64,000 nt of DNA from Neofusicoccum parvum (Eukaryota > Ascomycota > Dothideomycetes > Botryosphaeriales > Botryosphaeriaceae). Made by a program: the position numbers and the translations under genes. The DNA lies in assembly GCA_020912385.1 (NCBI GenBank), contig CP087213.1:558001-622000 (forward strand), written 5' to 3'. The notes under the pieces are model-generated. The model was not told the DNA's origin. It worked only from the letters and a program-made list of their open reading frames with translations, and made no database searches. Shown here piece by piece: positions 44,101 to 56,322 of this stretch (its first letter is position 1; the number at the start of each line of letters is the position of its first letter).

Positions 44101-46249
44101 CTTTTGATTGTGCTACATACAACACACCACATCCACGTACCGGTCGGCACGGAGCCCGTTTCCTCGGTCCAGGCGTTTATGTACGTTCTCTGTAGCGGTG
44201 GGGCCCGCCGCCGGGAAGTCCGAGCAGCAGCGATCTTCCCTGCGTTGGTCTCTATCCCACGCGCTTCGGCGCACTTCGCCCGATCGCGACGCAACGCACG
44301 AGAGAGGCACAGCAGTAGCGGCACACACACAAAGTAGTCGGTGTGCCTTGGGCTTCCCTGCAGCTGCTTCTTGCGAGCAAAGCGCCGCAGGGACATGGGG
44401 AAACAAGCTTTTCGGCCGCCTTTGCTTTTTCCTCGCATATCTCGATAACGCTCGCTGCAGCTCCGTTTCCTCGCCACCACCACCGCCGCCGCCGCCAACA
44501 AGCGCTGCTGGCGCCGGTGTGTATTGTGCGTGCGCACGTGGACCAGCATCTTCTTGCTCCCCGCGCAGAGGAAGGTTGCTGCAGCCGATGGCGGGCGCGA
44601 GGACGGTCAGGCCTGGCCGCGTGCGCTTTCGAAGCGTTCGTCCGGCCGCCAGAGGTCTCTGCCACGGCTCTCCGGATGAACGCTTCCCACGCCCTCGCGC
44701 AGCGTCGATCGCGTCACCGTTCGAGCCAAGGAGCCGACGGTTCTAGACAAAATCAAACAGCCTCGCTGGCGATCGTCCGCAACGCGCTGTGGCGGATGTC
44801 GATCGAGAGCGAGAACGTGCATGGCGCAGTCACTGACATAGAAGGTGCTTCGTTCACTGATCTGATATCATTCCTCGTTATCACCACCACCGTTGCTTGC
44901 TTAACTGCTCAAAGTAGGTAGGAAGGTTGAATGGCCCGAGCGGAGATACATGCCTAATCATAGCAAGGGTGGAAGGAGGCACGCGGAAATAAGATACCGG
45001 AAGCAAGTAGACGACAAGAAAAGCAGGTTTACGTCACGAGGGACGTGATCCCAACAAATGTGCGTGACCTTAACAGCCGCAATGTTAAGGATATTGTGGG
45101 CAGATGTGATTGCAAGAGAAAAGATTATGATGAAAAGTGGATACTCGTTAAGGTCGTTGGGCTGTTGTATTCCCCTTCATTTCGTCAATTCGTGCTCGCT
45201 CGTGGGATGAATTGCAAAGTTTACATGGGTGTGTTGGTGGTTCGATCAAGGTCATAACTTTTTGGTTTCTCATAACAAGCGTTCATAAGATTAAAAGAGA
45301 AATAGGAAGAAAGCGGAAGAAATGATAGAAGAAAAGAAGAAAGGGGGATAAGGTGAGAATCATGAAGAGAAAAAAAAAGGGTGGGCAAAGGAAAAGCCCA
45401 TCATCATCCCATCCACACGAGTGCGTAGGGCAACCAAGAATGAGTTCGGCGTGAAATTGCGTAGTTGCCCGGAACGCCACTGCCGCACTGACCTTGATGA
45501 GGGAGGAGAGGGGTCAGGGATGTTGCTATTGAATGTGAGGGTGTGGTGCACGCGCGCCGCGGTGAGCGCGCTGTACCCCGCAATCCCCCTTTCCCTTTTC
45601 CGCTTTCCCAGGCACCAGGGCACAGTGGAAATAGCCGGCGCGACGCATACCAACCGTCTCATCCTTCCTTCCTCCCATCCACACACATCAATCAGCAAGG
45701 CGCAGGAAAGGCCAAAAGGGAATCCAGACTACCCGCTTGCATGCAGGGCCCTGAAGAATTGATCGACGCCAGCACCTGCATGCGGGCTCCACCAGGCACC
45801 ATATCGAGGTGTCAGCTGGCCCCCATCCCCGCCGCCGCCAAACCCAGCCTCAATCACTCCTCCTCTTTTTCCCTCGCCCATTCTTCCCCAGTCGGGATAG
45901 ATCGATCGTATTTGCCGCGGGTGTTCAGGGCTGCATCTGAAAGAAAAAAGACTTATGAGAGTGGCGCAGGGCGGGGCCCAATCATCGAGCCGCACGCATC
46001 GCGTCATACGGGTAAATTGGCTAGCCAGCCGGTCTCCCCATTGGACAAACGGGTTTTTGTCTGAAGTGTCATTCGACGAGAGTGTTCGAAAGGATATGCG
46101 GAGGTGGCGCAACGAGGCTAGCACGTCGCAGTATCGTGGGGTGGGGTCGTGTGGTTTGGTTGGGATGTTTAGGGACAGGAGATTGGAGTTCCGCGTCCGC
46201 GTTGAAAGATCATTTTATTGATGAGATGCATTTCGGTCGGCCATCATCA
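41174..46249. other. 5.1-kb region without a convincing gene
   Basis: Lies between the BRCT gene promoter and the 3' end of the second Zn2Cys6 gene. 41.2-44.9 kb is strongly GC-rich with ORFs overlapping in many frames, the longest 43102-44337 (plus, 411 aa); its translation is Arg/Ser/Pro/His-rich without any motif. 44.9-46.2 kb is more AT-rich. No RNA gene, repeat array or transposon was recognised. Confidence 0.5.
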
Positions 46250-48688
46250 TCAGACCTTGAGGCCCGCCGATCGTAAGAACATTTGGCGCCGCTCCTCGGC
46301 CTCGCGAATGATCTCGGCCGACAGGCGAAGGCTGGGCGCCAGGTGGGCGTAGCGCTCAATCTCAACGACCACGTCGTTGATGATATTGTCCATAGTGCTT
46401 GGCGGCGGAAGCAGCGCCGAGAGCGACGGTGACATAGTCGCACCCATGACGAGCAGGGTTTGTGAGACGATTCTGCAGGAAATTGTTAGTCTCAGGTCCG
46501 CACATGTCATTGGACGGCTCGGATCACTTACGAAAGCGCGCCTTGCCACAGATACGGAAGGTGGCCGGCGTGGCTGAATTGCAATGGTTAGATGTGACTG
46601 ATTATTCTGGAGGGGCGATCACGGGGGCACTTACTGCGCAGCGATGTGTTCCAATTGGCGGATGCAAGCTTCCAGGCACCGCCGACAGTTTTCTTGCACC
46701 ACCAGATCCATAGCGGCCGATTCGTCGTTCAACACCGCTAGGATGTATGGCCGGAAAATAATGGTCCTGCATGCAAAGTAGCGCAGTCGCAGCACCGTCT
46801 GTACGGGATTTGACAGCGGCACTCTGCTGTGCGGGAACTGCACCGGAAGGGGCAGGCCCTCATACCACTGTGTGAGTTGGAAGTCGAGCTCCGCCACCAA
46901 CGGCTCCAATGATGCGATGGATGCGTTGGTCGATGTCTTGGTGTAGATCAAGTGGCTCACGCGGTTGAGCAGTCGTCGCAGCGCGATTTCCGCCAAAAAG
47001 TACCACAGCTCGTCGCGGCCAGCCGGAGGTTCCTCGCCTTCGTCCTCGAAACCTCCGGGTAGGCCGACAGTTTCCTCGAACTGCACAATGCCCGAATGTG
47101 GAAGGTCAAGTTCCGCCAGCAAGTCGCTGTGAGCAATACGTTAGCATAATCCTCGCTAGAAAGCCAATGTCGGAATGGTGTTACCTTTCGAAGAGCAGGG
47201 AGTTCCAGTAGACCCTCTCGCTCAGCTCTTTAGCATGCGGTGGGAGTCTGCCTGGTGCACTAAGCAGCAATTGGAGCTTCATGCTTGTGTTCGTCAGGAG
47301 GTTCCATGCCTCGAGAGGCCGGACAATGTAGAAAAGGTAGGCGGAAGCCAGGATGTGGCATTGTGCAGCGAGGATGTTGTTCCTGGTCATAAGGCTGGGC
47401 AGAAGGGACCAAGCGGCCGCGAAGTAAGACATGCCCGGTGGCTCCTTGTCTCTTGGCTGCTGTGATATACTGCCTGCATTGCTAGCTGCGCCAAGTGCGA
47501 GCACAAGTAGGACGATGCAGCTCTCTGGCCCCTCGCGGAAGCCGTTGGAAAGCGCGGTACGGTAGTATGAATGCCAGTTGTAAGGGTTGACGCAGGCGTA
47601 CCACACATTGACACGGTCGAAGAAAGCGTGCACGTAAATGTTGGTATTGGACAGGTCGAGGCACTGCGTTGAATTCAGCTGCAGCGGCTCGCGGGCCATC
47701 TCTAGCTGCAGCAACACTTGCGGATCGTACGGCCGCGACACCAAGTCGCGGATCATGGGCCACTGCAGCAGGTGCAGCGCCGGGGTGGTGTGGATCTTGG
47801 GCATGGTCGAGATGTTGGACGAGGCGGTGGACCACGTCCCGAGGCCGTTGAGAGGGAGCATTCCCATGGCAGCACCAGGCCCGCCGCGCATCAGCACGTC
47901 CTCGCTGGTGCTGTTGCTGGCGGCGGGCGACCCGCCCGTCAGACCGCCGAAGATGCTGCTGGTCTGCTGGGAGGTCATGTTGGTGCGCAAGAGGCCCTCG
48001 ATGCGGTCCAGGTGCTCGAGGATCAGCTTGTCGCCGGCATCGAGCTTGATGCCGGGCTCGCGGTAGACACACTCGGCATTGAGCTCGGTGCAGAGCCTGC
48101 ACTTTGGCCGGTTGCCATCGCAGCGGGACTTCCGCGAACGGCAGATTTCGCACTGGGCAGGGCGTTAGCTCACACTGGGTCATGCAGAGAGCCGGCGGGG
48201 TGCAGCCTTACCGCGATGGTGGCGCGTCTGCGGGGATAGTCGATGGTGCCGTCGCTGGGCCGCTTCTTCGCGGTCGAGCTCTGCAGGTCGACGCCGTTGA
48301 CAGTGCCGTTCATGAGCGACGAGTGCTGCTGCGGCGTGTGCTGGTCCGAGCCAGCCTGCATGTCACGCTCGGTGCTCGAGGTGGTGGACATGTTGCGCGA
48401 GCGCTTCTTGTAGCTGCCTGAGCCGTTCAGGAACGTGCTGCTGGTGGGCGAGAAGGAAAAGCATCCAGGCGAGTCCGGGTAGAGGTGCGGCGACTTGAGG
48501 GCCGTCTTCAGCAGGAAGTTGCTGGCGTCGGGCAGGGTCCCGAGGTTGAGGGTGAAGGCATCGCCGGCGCGCGAGTAGTGGCTCTGGGACAGTGCGGCGG
48601 ATGTTGTTGGTTCTGCTGACAACGGGCTAATATCTGAGGACGGCGTGACCGGCGTCATGATTGGCGGGTATGCGGCGAGCTGGCACAT
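46250..48688 (-). CDS. Zn2Cys6 transcription factor with fungal-specific TF domain, five exons
   Basis: DNA-binding regulator of unknown target. Model complement(join(46250..46472, 46532..46573, 46635..47126, 47185..48152, 48212..48688)), 733 aa. The first exon is Ser/Thr-rich and ends RRRATIA; intron 1 falls exactly before the first Cys of the zinc cluster (C160, C163, C170, C177, C180, C187: CEICRSRKSRCDGNRPKC then CTELNAEC). A linker with LDAGDKLILEHLDRIEGLL follows, probably a dimerisation helix. The middle-homology region includes FFDRVNVWYACVNPYNW. Exon 4 is only 42 nt (HAGHLPYLWQGAL). All introns are 58-61 nt with GTAAGT/GTAACA-type donors. A second Met at 48658 (MTPVTPSSD) may be the true start. 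No named ortholog was recognised. Confidence 0.87.
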
Positions 48689-49301
48689 CCTCCGGCAGCG
48701 GAGCAGGGACGGGCTTCGGCGCGCGTGTGGCTGGAGGGGCTTGCTTGGGCAGCGCGGCGAGGCTAGGCCTCAGGGACGGCGCAGCAGTGCTGTAGCAATT
48801 AAACGACGACGGGGGAGGCAGCGACGAAATGGTCTGGGGCGGCCGCGAAGCAACAAGAGGCGGGCTGAGGCGTGCTGAGAGCTGCCGTATATTGTCGACG
48901 GAAAAGGCATTGGCTGATCGACTATTTATGATATGCCCAGTATACAGGTGGTGCGCAGCGCGCCGGTATGGGCTTTTGCCGCCGCTGCGGGGCAAGGAAG
49001 GCTGCGGCCCCTGGCGGGCATGCTGGGCGGGCGTTGCGCGTGGGCACAAAAACAAAGAGTCATGCCCGGGCGGGAAAAGAGACGTTCAGGCGCAGTCACG
49101 ACGCACGCCGCGGCGCAGAGCCTGTGTCGCCCGTGGCGGTGGCAGCCACGCGAGCGCGCTGGGTAAGCGAGCTGTGGGGATGGGCGCCGGGGTGGCATTG
49201 TTGCATGAGTAGGAGACAGTGCCGGCCGTTGGCGCGCCCTGACCACGCGCCTGCAGCCCGCATGCCGCTTGCGCGCCGCTCGCGCGCCTCCGGCTAATAC
49301 C

Positions 49302-49317
49302 AGCGCGCGCGCGCGCG
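49302..49317. repeat. (CG)n dinucleotide run
   Basis: About seven uninterrupted GC units in the upstream region of the second Zn2Cys6 gene. Confidence 0.8.
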
Positions 49318-51661
49318 GATTGCCTGCGGATCACCATCGTGCCGCCGCCCGCGTACCTACAGCGTGGTCGGTGGCGGCGCAGGGGTGCCCTATTCTTTCA
49401 CCACTGCAATGGGGAAATAAATTAAGGCCAAGACCTCCACTGTATCACTCGACCAGCACACCCGCCGGCTGCGGCCCTCCCGACCGCCCACTGCCCGCGG
49501 GCAGCAAAGGCCACAGAAAGCCCACGCGGCTGCCCGCCCTACCGCTCCAGCCCCGGATGCGCCGACCGAAGCAGCAGTGCTCGTGGCGATCCCGCTGTAG
49601 CCACTTTGTCACCGTCATGTCACTCTGTCCCTGGGCCGTCCTATTTTTTCCACTGCCCCGACCCACCGCATATCCACTGCCACTCCTGTTGTATAACCAA
49701 CAGGTGCAGAGTCTGAAACCATCATCTCCGATAACGCCTGGAGGCCCAGGTATTTTCGACTCAGTTGCTGCCGCCCTCATGCCAGCCGCCGTCCGGGAGC
49801 AGCATTGCCAGTCCTCGAGCCAGCTGTCATTGGGAGACTAGACACCCCCATAATCACTAACCGGCTTCGTCTCGGCCGCGCGCCTCCGCCTGGGGCCACC
49901 AGAGGGGCAGACGCGTCTTGCCTCCACACGTGGTGCACCTTCTGGAAGCCGCAGAGCACTGGAATCCTGATCCTGCCGCGAGCGGCCGGCCGGCATGGTG
50001 CTCTTTCGTCCACGGAGAGGCCGATCTCGACTGACTCCGCGCCTGGCGCGAGCCGAATCATACCGCTTGATTCCTCCCTGGCAAGACTTGAGTCGTCAGC
50101 TGCGCAGAGCTTGGACGTTCTGCATGGTCGTGACCGACGCGAGCTCGAAATTGGCGCAAAGTGGCTTGCCGCCGTCCAGCCGCCGAGCGATGCGTAGCAA
50201 CCCCAGCGTCAGAGGAGTTGATGGCGCCGCGCGAGAGTGGCGGCCCGCCGGGGTCGAGGATGATGCGCTCTGAGCCGATCGGCACGGTATTGCCAACGGG
50301 AGATCTGACTGGCTGTTTGACCGGCTGTATCCGCTGCGGGTGATGCCCCGGGAAGAACGGGAGAGGTTCTTACGCCGAGACACATCTAGGGGGGGTTGCA
50401 TATGGATGACGACCGTCGAGGGTCCTAGCCAGGTACGAGCCTGCATCCACGTTCCATGCACAGCAATCTGCGCTGATTCGTGCCCGATTGTACCACCTCG
50501 CCCTGTGCTTTCCAAGTGAAAACATTGCTCGGGCTGTAGATGGTTGGTTTGTCCCACCGTTGTGCCTGTCTGTGGAGATCATGCGACCCACTGACGTGCA
50601 GAATAAGCACTTTTGACACACAACGTACATGCAGCCAGCGCGCGTCCAGAATCGCGTCTCGGCTATGACGGCCACTGATAGGCCATCGTCCTCCACATAG
50701 GAGCACCAGCTGCCTCCTGCTCATAGCTTCTAGAGAAATCCACCGGTGAGAAGACGTAGATGGCTGATTCAAGTGGTAGCAAGGGGGAAGCGGGTCCTTC
50801 TTACCGCTCCTTTTAACATCCTTCACCTCTTTGGGTACCTCGCTTAGCCTTGGGCAAACAAACTCAGAAACACTGCCAGAGAAAAGTGGGCTAGGACAAT
50901 TTGCTCGAGCACTCCACACTTTGCACGGTGGGATGCGCTCCGCTGTAACCGTGGCTGCCCAGCCCCAGATGTCATTCACCATGGGGTGTGTTGACTCGCA
51001 CGCTGCAGCTGTACCCTGAGGACCAGGTCAGTGATCGCCTCGCCTTTCGGTCTGGACCCTTCAAATTTTCTTGCTTATCAAATTGTGCAGCTTGATCATC
51101 GATCGGGTTTGACTTCTTCCCTACTTTTAGGGACGGCACGATCCTTCAGACGTCCAATTATAGTGCCGTCGCGGAACCGGATAGGCAATGCGCTTCGCCT
51201 GAACGGTTCGGGAACCCTGGAAAGCGCCTACCTTAGTCTCTCTGCGCGCACGGATAGGGACTGTAGGATGGCACTGACCACTGCTTGCTGCATCGACAAG
51301 AAATTCGCAATCACCCTTGCTAGTCTTGTTCATCGGCCAACGGCGTCGAGGGCGCAACAGAGGTCCCTGATCGGAGATCCGCCAACCTGGAAAACCGAGA
51401 CCGAGTGAGATCGGAGCCGAAGGCCAGGAGCACTCCTGAAGCCCTCCGTCGTGATGGATTGGCTGTTCGCAGCATCGGCCTCGTATCGACTTCCCAAGCC
51501 TTTGCTGTCAATCCAAGCATTCCTGAAGGACCCAGCGCGTCGGTTGACCAAACGCTGAGGATGCGTTTGAATCACTGATCTCAAGTGACCAGTCCGCGTG
51601 GCTGGTGGTGGCAAGAACCCCGAGGCTGAACTTGCCTGATTTGTTTTTCCTGGCGCAAACG

Positions 51662-51707
51662 GGCTGCTCCCGTCCGATCAAGCAGGCTGCTCCCGCCCGA
51701 TCAAGCA
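51662..51707. repeat. Tandem duplication of a 23-bp unit
   Basis: Two adjacent copies, 51662-51684 and 51685-51707, differ at one base (T at 51673, C at 51696). The unit contains GCTGCTCCCG and CGATCAAGCA. Confidence 0.9.
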
Positions 51708-51893
51708 GGCCGCTCGCCGGCACCCGCCTGCCCTTCTCAACCTCTAGCAGGGTGAGTTCGGCGTCACTTCGCCGCTACATCCTCGAAGGTCTGCTGAGGA
51801 CACCGTTGACGCCCAATCTCTACGCACCTGAGGTACAAGCGAGACGATCGTCGTATCCAGCAACCAGGGTCTCCTGACAGCAGCATCCCCGGC

Positions 51894-52567
51894 ATGAGCG
51901 ACGAGGACCGGAAGCAACCTACGGCAGATCATCTCCTGGCTGGCGAGACCTCCGCAGCGGGTCGTAGCAATCCATCCCGCCATGTAGCCGAGCCGAGTGT
52001 GATCAACCAGGAGGTGAATTAGAAATCCCAAGTGGACCACGACGTAGGCGAGACCACTAACGGGACCAGGACGGTGTGATGCCTAGGCTGAGAACGTTGT
52101 TCGTTCCGTCCTGACAGCAAGTGGGTTGAGGCCGGCGACGAATCGCGATGCGGAGCCGCCGCGGGTAACCAGGGCCGCATCCGACAGCTGAAGGATATTT
52201 TCTAACCCGGTGGGTCTAGGATACGACGCAAACGCCGGGCCGCAGGGCACAGATAGCTGAGGCTACAAGTGAGGCGGCAGGCACCGTGGTGCCTGCCGTG
52301 GTGGATGCGGCTAGGGAGGTGAAGAGCGCAATCTCGGAATCGGCAGTGAAGGCGGGCCAGAAGCTCAACGACAAAGCCGAATCTTCCCTTGGGCCGTACG
52401 GCAGTACAGGTACCTGCGTACCCAGCGACCTGGATCCGCTAGCGGGGGCGGTGCATGCAGGATTGGACCTAGAAGGCGACGACCGCAAGAACAACGAGGA
52501 TGGCGGAAAAGCCCGGGAGAGCTGCGCTGGTGACGAAGCCACAAAAGAAAAAGAGAACAGGAAGTGA
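51894..52567 (+). other. Candidate small multi-exon gene or its remnant
   Basis: Three stretches read like protein. From an ATG at 51894: MSDEDRKQPTADHLLAGETS... for 42 codons to a TAG that overlaps a donor-like GTGAAT. After an acceptor-like TGACAG near 52111: KWVEAGDESRCGAAAGNQGR then IRQLKDIF and a TAA. After CTAAC/TCTAG near 52220: QIAEATSEAAGTVVPAVVDA then AREVKSAISESAVKAGQKLN and onward to the stop ending at 52567. I could not join all three in one frame. The last stretch is Ala/Lys/Glu-rich, LEA-like in composition. It could be one or two small genes, or a decayed gene. Confidence 0.25.
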
Positions 52568-53495
52568 GACCCTCTTCTGCGACGTGGCAGCTATGGAGGA
52601 GGGCGGCGGCGAGGCTGGAGGAGACCCCTGCCATCTTATCGGACGATTTCTGGTCAGAACCACTGTGGCACTTTTCAAAAGAAAGCATGCTGTGATGAAA
52701 AAGGCAAATGAGGCACAGCGCTATACCAACGGACAAATTTTGGCAGCGTATGGAAGAGAGACATTCTGAGGTGCGTCTGACGAGGGTGGAAGCGACCCTG
52801 GATCCTTTGGCGGAGGGATTGCAAGCCGTGGAGCGAAGGATGAAGGGTGACATGCAGGTCACCTGGCGTTCCTGGAGTCTGGAATTGTGTTGATTTGTTG
52901 TGAGTGGAGTCGGGAAGTGGGAACCGGAGCGCGCGTGCCTGAGGCGGCGCTGACGTTGACGCGCGCCTCTCCTATACGGTACAGAACTGCCCGGCTTACT
53001 CGTACCCGTCTCTCCCCCTGTCGCCCCACTCGCTTCCTCGCCGCTCACCAATGCCCCACTCCCGAAGTAGAGGATTACCTATTCACTAGTAGCTGGAATA
53101 TTTCCTAGAGCGCCTATAGGGGCTGCACTATGAAAATAAAGTTCTACACCCTATCATTGGCTCTGCTTGGGCGGAGAAAGGTCCTGTCACGCTTGCTGAA
53201 ACCAAGCCTCGCTGTTCAGCGGACCCGGCGCAGAACAGCTTACTCACAGTTGCTCAGGGCGGTAATGAGATAAGTACGTAACAACCTTGCACAATTGTAA
53301 TTGAAAAGTGGCTCTGGTGAACATAACGCGGGCACAGACCACGTCTGGACCCTTCGTGACTTGGCGTCACGGGTGTCGGCGAATCAACGCGCCGAGTGTC
53401 GTAGGCCCTGGCACTTTTTTTTTCCAGCGAAACTTCGCGGCGCCGCAATCGCAATCCCGTCCCAATTTGCACCCTCGAACGCTGCTATCGCCAAA

Positions 53496-55833
53496 ATGAG
53501 CAAGCGCACGGCCAGCGAAGCTGGCATCGCCCACGCTGGCGACTCCCACGGTAAGAAGAAGAAGCCGTCTACCGCGACCGACGGAGAGCCCGCCCAGCCG
53601 AAACCCAAGAAGACCGAAAAATATGCCCGGGCAAAGGCCCAGAGAGAGCAAAGGCGCGAAACGAAACGCAGACTCAGTGCTGATGGACTCGACGGCCCCG
53701 TCACAGGTGCCAATGCCACTTCTACTCCCAAGAAAACGAAGACCGATGTCCAGTCCGCGTCCGATGTCCCGGTCTCCAATGACGAAGCCCAGCGCAAGGG
53801 CGAGAAGGCGCTGTTGAAGGAGCAGAAGAAGGCCATGCACAGGAAGCTGAAGGCAGAGAAGAAACAAAGGAAGCGGGAGGCCAAGCTGCCGGCTCGCGCG
53901 GCGGATGCCAAAGAAGGCGAGGATGCGGAGGCGAATGGCGACTTCATATCGCTGAAGGAGCCATCCAAGAAGGATCTCCGTAAAGCTGAGAGGAAGGCTG
54001 AGCAAGAGGCGAAGAAGGCTGAGAAGGCCGCTAAAAAGGCCGCCAAGAAGGCAGCGGAGCAGAACGGCGATGTCGAACAACATGACGGTTCTGACGCTTC
54101 CCCGGCCGCGGAGACGAACGGCGCGAACACTGAAGATGTCGAAATGCTAGATGCTCCCGCTTCCTCCGAAGAGACCACCGAGGAGAAGGTCGCCAAGAAG
54201 GACAAGAAGGACAAGAAGGACAAGAAGTCTAAGAAAGATAAGTCTGAGAAGAAGGACAAGGCGGTGAAGAAGGACAAAAAGCAAAAGGACAGTGCGGAAG
54301 CCACACCAGTTCCCGCAATCAACGGCTCAGCCGCTACCGCTGCCCACACCAGTTCCTCCGGCTATGTCCAGGCCTCCGCTCTTGCGGCCTTGCCTCAGTC
54401 CGACATCGATGCCTTCTTGTCAAAGAACTTCATCGCTGTGACCGATCCTCTCGGAAGTGCGTCCAAGCTCCGCCCGATCGTTTCTTTCGATCATCTCCCT
54501 GTTCAAGACGAAACTCTACGGGCTCCATTTGCAAGCTTCAGCGCACCTACCCCGATTCAAGCTGCAGCATGGCCGTCTCTGTTCTCTGGTAGGGATGTCA
54601 TTGGTGTAGCTGAGACGGGTTCCGGAAAGACGCTCGGCTTTGGCGTTCCCTGCGTTCACCACATCAAGAACCTGCCCAAGGGCAAGGGTGTGAAGGCTGT
54701 GATCGTCTCTCCCACTCGGGAGCTGGCCTCTCAAATTCACGACCAGCTCGTCAAGATTGCTGAGCCGGCAGGTTTGAAGTCTGTATGCATCTACGGAGGT
54801 GTTCCCAAGGATGAGCAGAAGATTGGGCTGAAGAAGGCAAGCATTGTGGTCGCCACGCCGGGACGCCTGAATGATCTCCTTGACGAAGGTGCCGCGGATA
54901 TTAGTAATGCTGATTATGTCGTTCTGGACGAAGCCGACCGTATGCTCGACAAGGGATTCGAAGACGCCATCCGCAAGATCATCAGCAGCACGCGCCCCAT
55001 CAACGAACGCCAGACGCTCATGTTCACCGCCACATGGCCTAAGTCGGTGCAGGAGCTTGCTTCGACATTCATGAAATCACCAGTCAAGATTACTATCGGA
55101 GACAACCCGACTGGAGAGCTGCGCGCCAATACCCGTATCACTCAGACTGTCGAGGTCGTCGAACCGCGGGACAAGGAGTACAGGCTCGTTCAGCTGCTGA
55201 AGGAGCACACGGCAGGCAGCAAGAAGAATGACCGCATTCTCATTTTCTGTTTGTATAAGAAGGAGGCGACGCGCGTTGAGGAGTCACTCCGTCGCAAGGG
55301 CTTCAAGGTCGGCGGAATCCACGGCGACCTTAGCCAGGCTCAGCGTACGGCGAGCTTGGAATCGTTCAAGAAGGGCGAAATCCCTCTTTTGGTCGCCACC
55401 GACGTTGCGGCAAGAGGATTGGATATTCCGGCTGTCAAATTGGTCATCAACGTGACCTTCCCGTTGACTGCTGAGGATTATGTTCACCGTATTGGAAGGT
55501 GAGTTTTGATATTCAGTCAGTACGGCGGTACAAGATGACTAAGAACAACATTTAGAACGGGCCGCGCAGGACAGGATGGCAAAGCCATTACGCTTTTCAC
55601 CGAACATGACAAGCCGTTGGCTGGCGCGTAAGTGAAACTGCCGAACACCCGAGAGATGGAAAACTAACAGGTCCAGGCTTGTCAATGTCCTGAAGGGTGC
55701 CAACCAGCCGGTTCCAGAGGAGCTCATGAAGTTCGGTACCACGGTCAAGAAGAAGGGTCACGAGGCCTACGGCGCTTTTTACAAGGACACCGCCGACATG
55801 AAACAAGCCACAAAGATCACCTTTGACGACTAG
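53496..55833 (+). CDS. DBP3: DEAD-box RNA helicase Dbp3, three exons
   Basis: Nucleolar ATP-dependent RNA helicase of 60S ribosome assembly (27S pre-rRNA processing in yeast). Model join(53496..55498, 55556..55627, 55677..55833), 743 aa. The first ~280 residues are Lys/Glu/Ala-rich with KKD repeats, longer than usual. The helicase core has [16 protein letters not shown] (Q motif), AETGSGKT (motif I, about 372), PTRELA, ATPGR, DEAD (about 478), FTATWP in place of SAT, RGLDIP and, across intron 1, HRIGRTGRAGQ. Intron 1 is 57 nt and intron 2 is 49 nt (branch CTAAC close to the acceptor CCAG). Both introns fall at the 3' end, one inside motif VI. The frame is open upstream to 53301, but the ATG at 53496 (CCAAAATGAGC) starts the usual MSKR sequence. 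Assignment to Dbp3 over Dbp2 rests on the [13 protein letters not shown] segment and the Lys-rich N-terminus. Confidence 0.9.
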
Positions 55834-56322
55834 GCATGCGAGGTTAAAAAAAGGCTAAAGAAATCCTGGTATTAGATTCAGGCGTTATAGGGCAAAAACG
55901 GGTTGAGATCGTTGGGCGGAGATGAGAGTCGCAGATGTCCTATCTAGATGCTATCAGCAGACCTTTCAGGCGTTAATACGGAATACGCTTTTCCTGATAC
56001 TCCAGTCCGTATCCTAAATTCTAGAAGACACGCCCGAGTGAAAGGAACCCATCGCTTCATTTTGCTCGAAGTCGGCAAAGTCTGTTCTGGCCCATGCCCA
56101 GAACGGCGACCTCGGGGACCAACCAGAGATTCGCCGAACGTGGATCGTATATCTATCGCTCCACCTCAGTCGTCATTACTCATCTTCCACCAACGACATT
56201 CCCAAGACACAAGAGCCACGCAGCAGCACTTCTCCAAAGAGGCTCAATCGCCGGGGAGACTAGTTTGAAGCACCAACACCACGACGCCTGACTCCACCAC
56301 GACCATCTGCCAGATTCAAAAA
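55834..56322. other. Intergenic region between DBP3 and the small Cys-rich gene
   Basis: 3' flank of DBP3 and promoter of the small gene. An ORF at 55948-56268 has no motif. Nothing else was recognised. Confidence 0.6.

Larger units (their letters stand above)
48689..53495. other. 4.8-kb region without a confident gene
   Basis: Upstream region of the Zn2Cys6 gene and of DBP3. It includes a CG run (49302-49317), a 23-bp tandem duplication (51662-51707) and a coding-like segment at 51.9-52.6 kb, listed separately. Other ORFs (49269-49841, 50425-50982, 52365-53051) have no domain and overlap alternatives on the opposite strand. Confidence 0.5.

Noticed and set aside
43102..44337. 411-aa plus-strand ORF in the 41-46 kb gap
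   Set aside because: Arg/Ser/Pro/His-rich translation without motifs, long ORFs in several other frames over the same bases, no coding-type codon bias; explained by scarcity of stops in GC-rich DNA.
52216..53051. Minus-strand ORFs of 108 and 228 aa
   Set aside because: They overlap each other and the plus-strand candidate at 51.9-52.6 kb; translations are Ser/Arg-rich without motifs.
53301..53495. Upstream open frame extending DBP3
   Set aside because: No ATG giving a plausible protein start; 53496 has a good context and begins the expected MSKR sequence.
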